Shown here: piece by piece, positions 22,719 through 32,766 of the stretch | How the letters are laid out: each line of letters opens with the position of its first letter | Position numbering within the stretch: the first letter of the stretch is position 1 | Source of the DNA: Arachis hypogaea | Taxonomy: Eukaryota; Streptophyta; Magnoliopsida; Fabales; Fabaceae | Reading direction: 5' to 3' | NCBI RefSeq assembly: GCF_003086295.3 | Contig: NC_092047.1 | Span: 65,142,054 to 65,206,053, forward strand | DNA: 64,000 nt | Made by a program: the position numbers and the translations under genes | Notes under the pieces: model-generated | Databases searched by the model: none | The model's input: the letters and a program-made list of their open reading frames with translations, nothing else | Told to the model about the DNA's origin: nothing

Positions 22719-23100
22719 GTGGATTGAAATGATGGCTCCTGGATTAGTAATATGTAATTCAAGGATGGTAGCTTGCTTAGAATCTTCGTTAGCTTGGGTA
22801 CTAGTAGTGTTTTTTTGTTTCAGTAAAAACTAGTGGTCTCTTTTGTAACTTCCTACTGATTCTAAAATTTTTTCTCTTATGTAAAAATATGTAAAGGAAG
22901 TAGATAATGTAATAGTTGTTGTAATGATTTTGATTTTTGGTATTTTGTTAGAGCATGTCATGTGATCAATCACACTATATTTGGTGACAAGTTTATAAAG
23001 ATTGGATTAGTTGATTTAAAATTAATGGTCATTGTATAACTTTTACAATTATCTATGAATTTTATAAGATTTTATTACAAAGATTAGAAAAAGAACAATA
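22719..23100. other. Interior of CACTA element 2, right part
   Basis: AT-rich, no gene seen, apart from the second copy of the 26-bp duplication at 22716-22741. Confidence 0.4.
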
Positions 23101-23104
23101 GAAC

Positions 23105-23560
23105 TTGAACAAAGTTATAGCTACGCTTTAAAAGCATAGCCATATTGTACAACAGTTATCAATAGCTACGCTTTAAAAGCGTAGCCATATCTCTTGCTAT
23201 TGGCACGCTTTAAAAGCGTAGCCATATCTCTTGCTACTGGCACGCTTTAAAAGCGTAGCGATATCTCTCGTTGTTGGCACGCTTTAAAAGCGTAGCCGTA
23301 TCTCCAGCTATTGGCACGCTTTAAAAGCGTACCGATATCTTTCACATACGACCACGCTTAAAAGCGTGGCAATAGATAAAAGCGTGGTGACAAAAAAAGC
23401 GTGGCCATAGGTCACCAAAAGCGTGGCGATAGAGCAACCGGCACGCTAGCAGTTGTGACCCTTTCAAAAGCGTGCCGGTAGCTCAAAAAGCGTGGCGAAA
23501 AGCTATCGCTACGCTTTTTTCAACTTTTCGCCACGCTTTAAAAGCGTAGCAAAATCCTGG
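23105..23560. repeat. Right subterminal palindrome array of CACTA element 2
   Basis: About nine units of the form (G)GCACGCTTTAAAAGCGTAGC, many separated by CATATCTCTTGCTATT-type spacers of fairly constant length (unit about 55 bp). Many arms here are imperfect (GCACGC against GCGTAGC), unlike elements 1 and 3, suggesting a drifting repeat consensus. Confidence 0.85.
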
Positions 23561-23576
23561 TTTTCTTGTAGTGACA

Positions 23577-24107
23577 TAGGATGCTCCATTCTGAAAGCAT
23601 GTCAGAAGGACACCTTCTGATCAATTGCTTGTATCTTTCCCAAGCTTCATAGAGGGATTCACCTTCCTTCTGTCAGAAGGTTTGGACTTCCACTCTAAGC
23701 TTGCTCAACTTTTGAGGTGGAAAGAATTTGGCCAAGAAAGCATTGACCAACTTTTTCCAAGAGTTCAGGCTTTCTTTAAGTTGTGAGTCCAACCATATCC
23801 TAGCTCTGTCTTTTACAGCAAATGGGAAAAGTATAAGTCTGTAGACCTCAGGATTAACCCCATTGGTCTTAACAGTGTCAGAGATTTGCAAGAATTCAGC
23901 TAAGAACTAATGAGGATCTTCCAATGGAAGTCCATGAAACTTGCAATTCTGTTGCATTAGAGAAACTAATTGAGGCTTAAGCTCAAAGTTGTTTGCTCCA
24001 ATTGCAGAAATTGAGATGCTTCTTCCATGGAAGTCAGAAGAGGGTGCAGTAAAGTCACCAAGCATCTTCCTTGCATCTCCACCATTATTGTTATTTTCGG
24101 CTGCCAT
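23577..24107 (-). pseudogene. 5' part of the Athila-like gag pseudogene (right of CACTA 2)
   Basis: Minus-strand start [16 protein letters not shown] at 24107, then [16 protein letters not shown] and, after a nonsense TAG following LEDPH near 23905, the gag core (RIWLDSQLKESLNSWKKLVN, LSKLRVEVQTF; a further part follows with more stops). It aligns with the gag at 62093-63127 ([36 protein letters not shown]). It is the Retrotrans_gag capsid domain of a Ty3/Athila-like element, interrupted by CACTA element 2. Its leader (24108 to about 24165) abuts, in reverse orientation, a plus-strand integrase fragment. Confidence 0.8.
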
Positions 24108-24168
24108 AACTACTTCTTTTTCGAAAATTTCTGTTAGGTCTTCTCCAGAGTTTTGTGCTTTAGCTTCT

Positions 24169-24725
24169 CTTGAAAAAACTGTTGGAAGCTCAAGAAAGGA
24201 TTGGTCTACGAAACTGGATGATGCACTATGGGCCTACAAAACAGCCTATAAGACTCTCATTGGGATGTCTCCATACCAATTGGTATATGGCAAGGCTTGT
24301 CACTTACCATTTGAACTTGAGCATAGAGCATTTTGGGCTCTAAAAATGTTAAACTATGATGAACAAGTTGCTGGAGAAAAGAGATTAATGCAACTCAATG
24401 AGCTGGAGGAGTTTAGAAATCAAGCATATGAGAATGCAAAAAGCTATAAAGAGAACACAAAAAGGTGGCATGACCAAAAGATAGCAAGAAGGGAGTTCAC
24501 TGAAGGACAGAAGGTGTTACTCTACAACTCAAGACTCAAGTTCTTCCCTGGGAAACTTAAGTCTCGATGGTCAGGACCTTTCACCATACTCAAGGTGTTT
24601 CCTTATGGTCATGTGGAGCTCATGGAGGACAAGACTCAGAGAACTTTTATTGTCAATGGCCATAGACTCAAGCACTACTTGGGAGGCTCCTTAGAGGAGC
24701 AGAGAGTGAGCTACAAGCTCAGCTG
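24169..24725 (+). pseudogene. Integrase C-terminal part of Athila-like element G
   Basis: Open for about 185 codons ([20 protein letters not shown] to the stop after VSYKLS). It holds the post-catalytic integrase block [40 protein letters not shown], a helical linker, and the GPY/F-type module [20 protein letters not shown]. The HHCC zinc finger and the DDE residues lie upstream and are missing, because the sequence left of about 24168 is the inverted gag leader. This is the 3' end of a gag-pol polyprotein and was not a stand-alone gene. The frame seems to begin at 23989 only because the reverse complement of gag is open there by chance. Confidence 0.85.
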
Positions 24726-25812
24726 AAGATGAAGGAATGTCAAGCTAATGACAATAAAGAAGCGCTAGTTGGGAGGCACCCCAACACTTTATCCTTTTTG
24801 ATTTAATTACCTTTCTTAGAGTAGTTTAAAATCTATTGCTCTAGATAGTTTAATTTTCAGTCTCACTTTGAGGTTACAGTATCAAATTAGGATTAGTTTA
24901 TAATTGTAGGTTAGAAAGTTTGATATTAGCTTTGGTAGCTAGATTTTCTTTACACTCTTTTATTTCTTTCTATTTTTGAACTACAACTTGATGAAGGCAT
25001 AAATCATGATGAGTGAATGGGCTGAGAAGTAGCTAAACTGCTAAGTTTGGTGTGGCCACCACCAAGGATCACCTAGCAGCCCAAGTCACCTAATTTGAAA
25101 ACACTTAATGCTCTGGGTAAGAACATGAACGTGGTTTAATGAGTTCAGAGGAATTGGAATCAAAAGAAAACGAAAAGATTGATGATTACTCCATTCTTAT
25201 GAACACATTAAATACACAATAATGAAACTAATTTATTAAGATACCAAAGAATTAAGTCTGGTGTCTCAAGGGACACCGATCAGTTGCAATCGAAATCACT
25301 CTTGATGAGAAAGAATGTGAATGGGTTCTTTTGTCATTACTAATGGGTTCAGTTTCAATTTCAGGAGAAAAGATGGGGCCCATATGGTAAACAACTCACA
25401 AAGCAAGGAAGTCAAAGTGTACTTGCACTTTGGAACTCAACAAACGCAGAAGACATGTGAGAAAAGAGTTGGCACCTCTTCCCACGCTAGGCGCCACTCC
25501 CCAAGTGGGAAAACATTTAACCCTTTTCAATTTTCACCCTTCGTACCACACCATTCACCCATTATTAAAGCCTCACCTCCCCATCTCCTCTCCTACTTCC
25601 ACAACCCCAAATCACACACGAAGAGCATACACCGTCACCTTCCTTTCTCTTACCATCTTTTACCATCTTTTTCCCTTATTTCTTTCTTCTTTTTTCTTGA
25701 TTGGGACAATCAAGTCCTAAGTTTGGTGTTGGAGCAAAACATTGTTTTGTTTGCTCTTTCTTGCAACCCCCACACATTTTTTTCACAATCCCATACACAC
25801 TCTCTCAACCTA
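24726..25812 (+). other. Spacer between pol and ORF2 of element G
   Basis: Starts with the conserved downstream phrase GAAGCGCTAGTTGGGAGGCA (24759-24778) found after integrase in Athila-type elements; a diverged relative lies in element K around 45700. The rest is non-coding. The ORF at 25321 extends upstream of the true ORF2 start only by chance. Confidence 0.6.
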
Positions 25813-26819
25813 ATGGCACCACCAAAAAGCTTAGCCTCAAAGAAAAGAAAAATCAAGGAACCAACCTCTGGATCCTCAAGCTCTTTCAATGACTACAAGT
25901 TCCTATCTGCATTCAACCAAAATCAATTCTATGGTTGGGTGAGTGAGAGGAAGATCATTCCAGAAGTTGGCTTTCAACTAGGGAGGAATGAGCATATTGA
26001 AATCAATATTGAGATCAACAACAGGGGTTGGTCACTTCTATGCAACCCACCAAGGAAAGTGGTAGAGAGCTTGGTGAGGGAATTCTATGCTAACGCAGTA
26101 CCTCAACCAGGGCAACAATATGGCTACATTTGCTATGTAAGGGGGAAGTCCATCGACTACAGCCCCTCTAGCATAGAAAGAATGCTAATGGTGAAGAGGA
26201 CATGCTCCACTTGGAGCTATGAAGAAAGAATGAAGCAACAAGACCCTGGGTTTGAGGAGATCCTGAATGAAATTTGTATGATGCATGTGCGTTGGATAAA
26301 TGATAAGGATGGGATACCAAATCAATCGAGGAGAAGAGATTTGAGCCCCGAAGCTAGAGGGTGGCTAGAATTTGTGAGGAGGTCCCTAATTCCCACATCC
26401 AACACTTCAGAGGTGACCAAGGAGAGAGCTGTGCTCATCTACAACATCATGAAAGGAGAGAATATCAACGTGGGGGAGATGATTGACAACAACATCAACA
26501 AAGTACTGAAAAGCACCAGTGACAACACAAGGTTGGCATTCCCCAGCATTATACAAAGGCTATGTGATGAGGCTGGAGTTGAAAAGATCATTGATGAGGT
26601 GCTTGTGAAGTAAGACAAGTTCATAACTGCCAAAAAGATGGCCAAGGTGGTAGCTGTTCACCCACTCAACAGGGCCAGAGAACGAAAAGCTCATGCCCAT
26701 GAACCACAACAACAACAACAAGAAGAGGAAGAGGCAGAAGAGCAACCTCAATTCTTGGCACTTCAACCACCACCACAATACCAATATCAGCAATTTCCAG
26801 AGGGATTCAACTGGGAACA
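25813..26819 (+). pseudogene. ORF2 of element G, Transposase_32-type protein, N-terminal part
   Basis: Start chosen at MAPPKSLASKKRKIKEPT (25813), a basic nuclear-localisation-like N-terminus as in the ORF2 proteins of A and K. The domain follows with FYGWVSERKIIPEVGFQLGR, VVESLVREFYANAV, SIDYSPSSIERML, RRDLSPEARGWLEFVRRSL and SNTSEVTKERAVLIYNIMKG, matching the blocks of K at 43718-44488 (RGDLSPEAKGWYELIRRSI, NTSEVTKKRAVMLHCIMVG). One in-frame TAA at 26611-26613 follows EVLVK, and the frame then continues through a Gln/Glu-rich stretch to FNWEHV, where a solo LTR is inserted. The protein occupies the env position downstream of pol; no signal peptide or membrane anchor is visible. Confidence 0.8.
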
Positions 26820-27051
26820 TGTTGCACGGAAAACTTGTCTAGCAACAAATTTCCTTCGGCAAGTGTACCGAATTTGTCGTCAAGTAAAAACTCACAATAG
26901 AGTGAGGTCGAATCCCACAGGGATTGATTGATCAAGCAACTTTAGTTAGAGGAATATTCTAGAAGTGCAGAGAAAGTAAAATACAGAGAGTAATTCTATG
27001 CCCAGAGGCTCCCTATATTTTCCAACTCCCATTTTAATTCAAAGTTACTCC

Positions 27052-27059
27052 TATATATA
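27052..27059 (-). promoter_or_regulatory. TATA box of the solo LTR
   Basis: TATATATA within GAGTAGTATATATAGGAG on the minus strand. The same context (AGAGTAGTATATATAAGAG) occurs in the LTR at 61198-61206. This is the expected core promoter of the LTR. Confidence 0.6.
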
Positions 27060-27189
27060 CTACTCTTCTGTTCTTCTAGTTGGCTCTTCAAGTCTTGGGT
27101 ATGGGCCTTTGGATCTTGAGTTTGAAGCAGTTCTCTTCTTCATTGGGCTTGGCTTTACTTGCAGAGAGAAAATGTGAAGTGGGCAGAGA

Positions 27190-28290
27190 CTTTAGCTAAG
27201 GGCGTTAGTGGTGTTAACGTTCAGTGAAAATATGGGTTCTAGAACGTTAGTGACAATCACCTTTTTCACTAACGTTCCTCACCAAAGTAAGAGCCACGTT
27301 AACGTCAACGTTAGTGGCACAAACGTTGCCACTAACGTTGCCTCTTTGCTCTTCGCACACGTTATTGGGACTTACCTTTCCCAGTAACGTTGAGAAGTCT
27401 CCCCCTTCCCTACGTTAGAGTCCACAATAACTTAGTTAACGTGGCTCTTTTAACGTAGGCTTGCCAACCTTCGAGAATGTTAGTGACACTTACCATTGTC
27501 ACTAATGTTCCAATGTGCCCCTATTTCTCACGTTAGAGTCCACGTTAACTAGGTTAGCGTGGCTTCTAACGTTGCCATGCTAGCCATCTCCAACGTTAGT
27601 GACAAAGTTGAGTGTCACTAACGTTGGCTCATCATTCCCTTATCCACGTTAGCTTCCACGTTAACTAAGTTAAAGTGGGAGTTAACGTGGCTCATAGTGG
27701 CTTATGTGGGCTAATTCCAACGTTAGTGACAATGTTGGGTGTCACTAACGTTGGCGATCACCTCCCTTCTTCTTCACGTTAACTAAGTTAACATGGGAGT
27801 TAACGTGGCTTGTTGGGGCTTGTGTGGGTTCCTTCCAACGTTAGTGACAATGTTTGGTGTCACTAACGTTGTCGACCACTTTGTCTCCTCACGTTAGCTT
27901 CCACGTTAACTAGGTTAACGTGGAAGTTAACGTGGCTTATTGTGACTTGGCCAACGTTAGTGACAAAGTTGAATGTCACTAACGTTGGCTTCCCCTTTAC
28001 TTCTTAACGTTAGAGGCCACGTTAACTAAGTTAACGTGGCAACTAACGTGGCCACTTATGAGCTTGGTCCAACGTTAGTGATAATGTTAAGTGTCACTAA
28101 CGTTGGCTCCATTTCCTTTCTTCCACGTTAGAGTTCACGTTAACTTAGTTAACGTGACTCTTAACATGGGCAATGATGGCTTCGAGAGCGTTATTGGCAA
28201 TTACTTTTCTTATTAACTTTGCAAGTTACTCCCATTCCACGTTAGTGTTAACGTTAGTGTAACAAACGTAGCCACTAATGTGGTTCTTCT
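27190..28290. repeat. Two-hairpin tandem array in solo LTR 26820-28547
   Basis: About seven alternations of two palindromes. Hairpin 1: arms CCAACGTTAGTGACA / TGTCACTAACGTTGG around an 8-11 base loop (for example 27590-27627). Hairpin 2: arms CCACGTTAAC / GTTAACGTGG around three bases (for example 27901-27923). The composite period is roughly 150-190 bp. Arms are often perfect over 15 bp despite the spacers differing. The same array lies in the LTRs at 39700-40450 and 60215-61040. Confidence 0.9.
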
Positions 28291-28552
28291 TTGCTTCCTT
28301 TGTCCTAAAATCAAGCAATAAAGTGCATCAAAGTTCTAGTCCAAATCATGGGAAATGCAACATTCAATTTGTCCTTAAATTCATGAAAAATCCTCATGAA
28401 ATCATGTAAAGTGCACAATGTATGCTTGAATCAAGATGTAAGTGAATATCTACCCAAAACTAGCTTATTTCCTAAGGAAATGCATGAAATTACCCTAAAA
28501 ACAGTAAAAAAAAGGTCAGTGAAACTGGCCAAAATGCCCTGGCATCATAACA

Positions 28553-29105
28553 ATTGCAAGGAGATGTACACCAAATGAAGGGAGACCTACACCACCTGAG
28601 GGAAGATGTCAATCAACTCAAAGAAACTCATCAACAATAATGGAGCCAAGTTAACCAAAACATTCAACAACTCCAAGGGAACTGGGAGCATATGAGGAAG
28701 GAACAGCAAGAACAATTTGACTTGGGAGAGGTGCGAAGTGCACTGGACAAAATAGTAGAGCAACGCAAATGGCAACAGAGGAACTTGGCCAAATTTAGAC
28801 ATCTCTATGATGCCAGAACCATATCCAGGAGGCAGTATGACATCAATACACAAGCAAAGCTGAATCACTTGTGTAACGCCGTGGTCGCTCTAAAGCCAGG
28901 ATACCCAACCTTCATGCAAGGAATGGAAGAGCTAAGTGCAACACAAGAGGAAATCCTAGCCAAACATAAGGAAGATGAAAGGAATTATATGAGGAGGGCA
29001 GGATTTTGGAAGCCCAAGGATGCCAAAGCACAAGAAGGTTCCTCCAAGCCAGATGAAGGTGGCTCCTCCCCTCCAAGAAGAAGGACAAGGGGAAGGGGCC
29101 AATGA
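28553..29105 (+). pseudogene. ORF2 of element G, C-terminal coiled-coil part
   Basis: Continues the frame interrupted at 26819: GDVHQMKGDLHHLREDVNQL, then a TAA within the Gln-rich segment (after KETHQQ), then the open stretch from NWEHMRKEQQEQFDLGEVRS to the end at 29105 (RRRTRGRGQ). Heptad-like Leu/Val spacing over the first 60 residues suggests a coiled coil. The middle block (YDINTQAKLNHLCNAVVALK) aligns with the K copy (YDVNTQASLDYIAHSMPLLS, 43082-43354). It ends in a basic tail. Confidence 0.75.
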
Positions 29106-30040
29106 ACAAAAGATGAAGCTGCTCAAGGTTGTTGAGTTCCATGGTTGACATTTTCTAAATTCTGAAATCTTGTTTAAGCTTTTGCTTTATTTACTTTTTG
29201 AATAAATAATCATGCTAGGATAGTTTATTTTTTATGCTTAGTTTTAATTCCTGTTTGAAGTCTTTATGAGTTTTTTTTACAAGAAAGAAAATGCCATGTA
29301 TTTCAAGTCTTTATTTCAACATAAATAAAAGTAGAGCTTGTCTCCTTAAGAGTTACTATGAGTTGTGCAAAAACATCAAGAGAGACCAAGGCCAATAGAG
29401 AATATGAAACAAACTAAGAAATAAGAAACTAAGTGTAGAACCTTGGATGAAATAAAAAAGAAATTGAGTCATGGAGAGGAACTAGTCCTAGAAGGTATAA
29501 CAAGGGAAGGTTAAAGGGTGTTCCTTGAATATCCATAGAACCAAGAGGTAGTAAGCAATAAAGGCCCAAGGCTCTGAGCATCAACTACTCGGATAGAAAA
29601 AAAGAAACATTAAAAGGCTCAAAAAGAACTAAAGATCTTAGTAGATGCTTGTGGTGAAGATGTGTCAAGAAGAGACCTGGGGAAGTAAATTCTTAGGGGT
29701 GTCTCAACACCTAGTACCCTAAAACCAACTGGTTCGGGAGTGCTAATTAAAAGCCTAATTAAAGGGTTGTCTTGAGACAAAACATTTAGAGTCGTGGTCA
29801 AGAAAGCAAAACAATCCTTACTACTTCAAGGTGACAATCAATAGAAAGGACCCCTAAAGCCTATACCTGAAAGAACCCTCAAGGATCCAAGAGTTTTCCA
29901 TGACATTAAAACATTCATACATGTGTTGATTACTTAGTCTTACTCTTAGTTGTATTGAAATTACTCAAAGCCAAGGCCTCAAGTTATAAAGGCTTACTCA
30001 CATTGATTTGCTTGGGACAAGCAAAGCTTAAGTTTGGTGT
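29106..30040 (+). other. 3' untranslated region of element G
   Basis: No gene. It ends GGGACAAGCAAAGCTTAAG, TTTGGTGT just before the LTR, a phrase mirrored in element K (minus strand, 42079-42115: GGGGACAAGCAAGATTTAAG) and probably replacing a clean polypurine tract. Confidence 0.6.
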
Positions 30041-30224
30041 TGTGATGACTTGCATCATCTACCCTTCTTTCTTGCATAAAGAAGACTATAAAAGAGCATA
30101 AATCTCATTTGATCAGTACAATTGATGCATTATTTGATGAATATTATGGTACACTACTTTGAGATGAGTTGTGCTGAATTTCAGGTGAAAAAGGCATCAA
30201 AAATGAGTAGAAGACAAACAAGAA

Positions 30225-31470
30225 GCTGGGCGTGTGAAATTGGCGTGCCACTTGGGAGCAAACGACACAAAAATGCACTGGCATGGTACGCCAGGAACTA
30301 GGCGTGGCACGCCAGTACTAAAGTCCAGAGAAGAAGTCCAAGCATGCATGAGGGCGTGGCATGCCAGGGACTAGGCGTGGCACGCTAATACATTTTTCCA
30401 GAGAACTACAAATGGAGGACACAAAAGGGGCGTGGCACGCCAAATTGGGCGTGGCACGCCTGACCCACCAACTACTATGGGCGTGCCACTTGAGCAAAGG
30501 GGAGTGGCATGCCAACTCACCATTCCAAGAAGAACCTCCACTATGGCATGCCACTTGGTGTCGAAGGCGTGGCACGCCAGCTCCAAGAAGCCACTTGGGC
30601 GTGCCACTTGAGAACCCAGGCGTGGCACGCCAAGCTTGAAGAGTTCACAAATCCATGGGTGTGCCACTTGAACAACATGGCGTGGCACGCTGGTACAACA
30701 ATCCAGAGAAGGGGCTGAAGGCAATTGAAGACTGGGCGTGCCACTTGAAGATGAAGGCGTGGCACGCCAACTCCTCATTCTCACTTGGGCGTGCCACTTG
30801 AGCAACCAGGCGTGGCACGCCAATGCAAAAAGGACTGGGCGTGCCACTTGGTATCGAAGGCATGGCACGCCAACCTTAGCATTTCACTATGGCGTGCCAC
30901 TTGAAGGCTGAGGCGTGGCACGCCAACTACTGGAACTAAGACAAGATCATGGGCGTGGCACGCTGGTATAAGTTTCCAGAGAAGATGAAGGAGGCCAATT
31001 ACATAGGGCGTGCCACTTGATATCGAAGGCGTGGCATGCCACTCACTTTTCTTCACTTGGGCGTGCCACTTGAACCCCAGGCGTGGCACGCCAGTGTCAT
31101 TCAGAGAGCAAAGAAGCATTGGGGCGTGCCACTTGAGTTCGTGGCGTGGCACGCCAAACAGAGGAACCACTCACTCACAAAAGGGGTGTGGCACGCCAGA
31201 CCTTGGGTGTGCCACGCTAGTGCAACTTTCCAAAGAAGCTTAGCCAAGCATAGAGCAAGGGCATGGCACGCTAGACCCTGGGCGTGGCACGCCAGTTCAA
31301 GTTTCCAGAGGCAAAGAAAGGTGGAAAAAGGCAAGAGGCGCGCCACTTGAGTTCGAAGGTGTGGCACGCCAAGGTTGATAGAGAGATGAGTGTGACACTT
31401 GAAGGATTGGGCGTGGCACACCAAGCTAAAAATGAAGGGCACGTGACACGCCAGTAAAGCGCCAGCCACA
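30225..31470. repeat. GGCGTGGCACGCC repeat array in LTR G
   Basis: About 16 alternations of GGGCGTGCCACTTGA and GGCGTGGCACGCCA, with spacers of 20-40 bp that vary in sequence. The 13-mer GGCGTGGCACGCC is self-complementary apart from its centre. Overlapping frames throughout this region on both strands (Cys/His/Ala-rich, for example ACHAWLLKWHAQV) are translations of the repeat. Confidence 0.9.
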
Positions 31471-31569
31471 CGCCAGCTGGGAAGTCACGCTTATTGAGTG
31501 TTTTCTTTTCCCTCCAAAATGTAATTTTCCTTTTTCACTTTTGTAATTCTTTTATTTTACTAGGAGTAG

Positions 31570-31577
31570 TATAAATA
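31570..31577 (+). promoter_or_regulatory. TATA box of LTR G
   Basis: TATAAATA in AGTAGTATAAATACCCCCAA, shortly after the repeat array. Likely core promoter of the LTR, with the transcription start expected about 30 bp downstream. Confidence 0.65.
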
Positions 31578-31779
31578 CCCCCAAGGAGTACTGAAGAGGG
31601 GGTTAAGCAGTCAGTTTTAGATCCACTTTTACACTTCACTTTTGAGTACTTTTTGAGCTATGAGTAGCTAACTTCCCTCTCATTGAAAGAGGGAGCTCTG
31701 TTGTACTTGATGGATTGATAATAGTGAAATTCTTCTTCTCTTCATCTTCTCTTTAATTTGCTAGCACTACAAGAAAAAT

Positions 31780-32125
31780 GGCCTATGGCCACGCTTTTTT
31801 TTTGCCACGCTTTAAAAGCGTGGCCAAAAGTGGTCAATGGCCACGCTTTTGTGAGGGTGGCGATTGAATAGAGATTTGGCCACATTTTTTCTGGCCACGC
31901 TTCAAAAACGTGGCGAAAAGGGTCAACGGCCACGCTTTTGAAAAGGTGGCCATTTATTAGAGAAACAGCCACATTTTTTTCTGCCACGCTTCAAAAGCGT
32001 GGCCATAGAGAAAAAGAGAGACGTTTCAAAAGCGTGGCAACAGGGTTTCATTATGGCCACGCTTTTAAAACGTGGCCATATCCTAGTACTCTTTTGGCAC
32101 GCTTTAAAAGCGTGGCCAAAAGGTT
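31780..32125. repeat. Left subterminal palindrome array of CACTA element 3
   Basis: Units with GCCACGCTT(T/C) and (A/C)AAAGCGTGGC arms; opens with CTATGGCCACGC as in element 2. The frames at 31742-31987 and 31938-32204 are translations of this array. Confidence 0.85.
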
Positions 32126-32253
32126 TTTTTTTTGTTTTGGAAAAAAAAAACTAATAACCCTAACCTGCGAGAGAGTCTCAAACCTAACAACCCCTTCAGC
32201 CTAATAACACCTAAACACGCTTTGAGACTCTCTCACCCCCATCAATGCCTCCG

Positions 32254-32766
32254 TCACTCACAACCCCTGCACTGACGGCTGAGGGTGGTGACGGCTGAAA
32301 GGAAGCTGCTGCTGGTGTCGGCCTCCATGAGGATGATCGGGAGCGAGGGGGAGGTGGCTGTGATTTTCGAGGCCAGGGGAGGGATGGTGGCGATGCGAGG
32401 CTTCGATTCGTTGATTTGCTTGTGGATTTCGGCGGCGGTGTTGAGAGGGTTGGTGGTGGTGATGATGGCGCCAAGGGACATGACGACGAGGCAGACGACG
32501 GGGAAGTAGATGTTGTTTGGGGAGAGGAGGAGGACGACGGTGCCCTTGCGGATGCCGAGGTCGTAGAGGGAGGGGGCGACGGCGTCGACGGCTCGCCAGA
32601 GTTAGTGGAAGGTGATGTGGTTGCCGGTGGTGGCGTCAAAGAAGGCGATCCTGGCATGGTGGGCGTGTGATGAGATGAAGGTGGTGACATCCAAGGAGTG
32701 GTTCTGTGGAAGTGGAAGTGGCTTACTTTTGCGCTGCAGAACCCACTTCTTGGATCTATATCTCTT
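32254..32766 (-). pseudogene. Captured 4-coumarate:CoA-ligase-like (acyl-activating enzyme) fragment
   Basis: Minus strand, N-terminal part of the family. It reads DPRSGFCSAK near 32720-32766, then in a shifted frame PLPLPQNHSLDVTTFISSHA, ARIAFFDATTGNHITFH, a TAA (32602-32604), [40 protein letters not shown] and [20 protein letters not shown], ending at a stop at 32254. [10 protein letters not shown] and LSPNN.YFPVV are hallmarks of peroxisomal-type 4CL-like ligases, which activate carboxylates as CoA thioesters. The AMP-binding SSGTTG-type motif and everything after it are missing. One frameshift and one nonsense codon show it is not functional. The overlapping Pro/Ser-rich frame 32211-32690 is a shadow. 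Confidence 0.88.

Larger units (their letters stand above)
17542..23573. mobile_element. CACTA element 2 (non-autonomous, carries three host-gene fragments)
   Basis: 6032 bp. Left end CACTACAAGAAAAAAGGCC; right end on the minus strand CACTACAAGAAAACCAGG. Perfect 3-bp target duplication ACA at 17539-17541 and 23574-23576. Subterminal palindrome arrays occur on both sides. No transposase is recognisable. The interior has a minus-strand DUF3741/TRM-type fragment (18172-18852), a plus-strand AGC kinase fragment (20179-20438) and plus-strand DUF707 pieces (22012-22718). It sits in a gag pseudogene. Confidence 0.93.
26820..28547 (-). mobile_element. Solo LTR inserted in ORF2 of element G (F family)
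   Basis: 1728 bp from TGTTGCACGG to CCCTGGCATCA; on the minus strand it begins TGATGCCAGGGCATTTTGGC, exactly like the LTR at 59957. Flanks GAACA (26815-26819) and TAACA (28548-28552) differ at one base. No internal sequence is present, so it is a solo LTR left by recombination between two LTRs. Compared with the copy at 59957 it lacks roughly 0.7 kb between the TATA region and the 3' end. It contains a TATA box and a large hairpin-repeat array. Confidence 0.85.

Noticed and set aside
23989..24168. N-terminal extension of the integrase ORF
   Set aside because: It is the reverse complement of the gag start; only sequence from about 24169 matches integrase.
27190..28290. Repeats with spacers, reminiscent of a CRISPR array
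   Set aside because: The DNA is eukaryotic, units are variable in length, spacers are themselves related, and no cas genes exist; these are LTR hairpin repeats.
30318..31469. Many overlapping Cys/His/Trp-rich frames resembling zinc-finger repeats
   Set aside because: All are translations of the GGCGTGGCACGCC array in different frames and strands; the periodicity is that of the DNA repeat.
32211..32690. 159-residue minus ORF rich in Ser/Pro/Thr
   Set aside because: It is the wrong frame of the 4CL-like fragment, whose true frame carries the recognisable family motifs.
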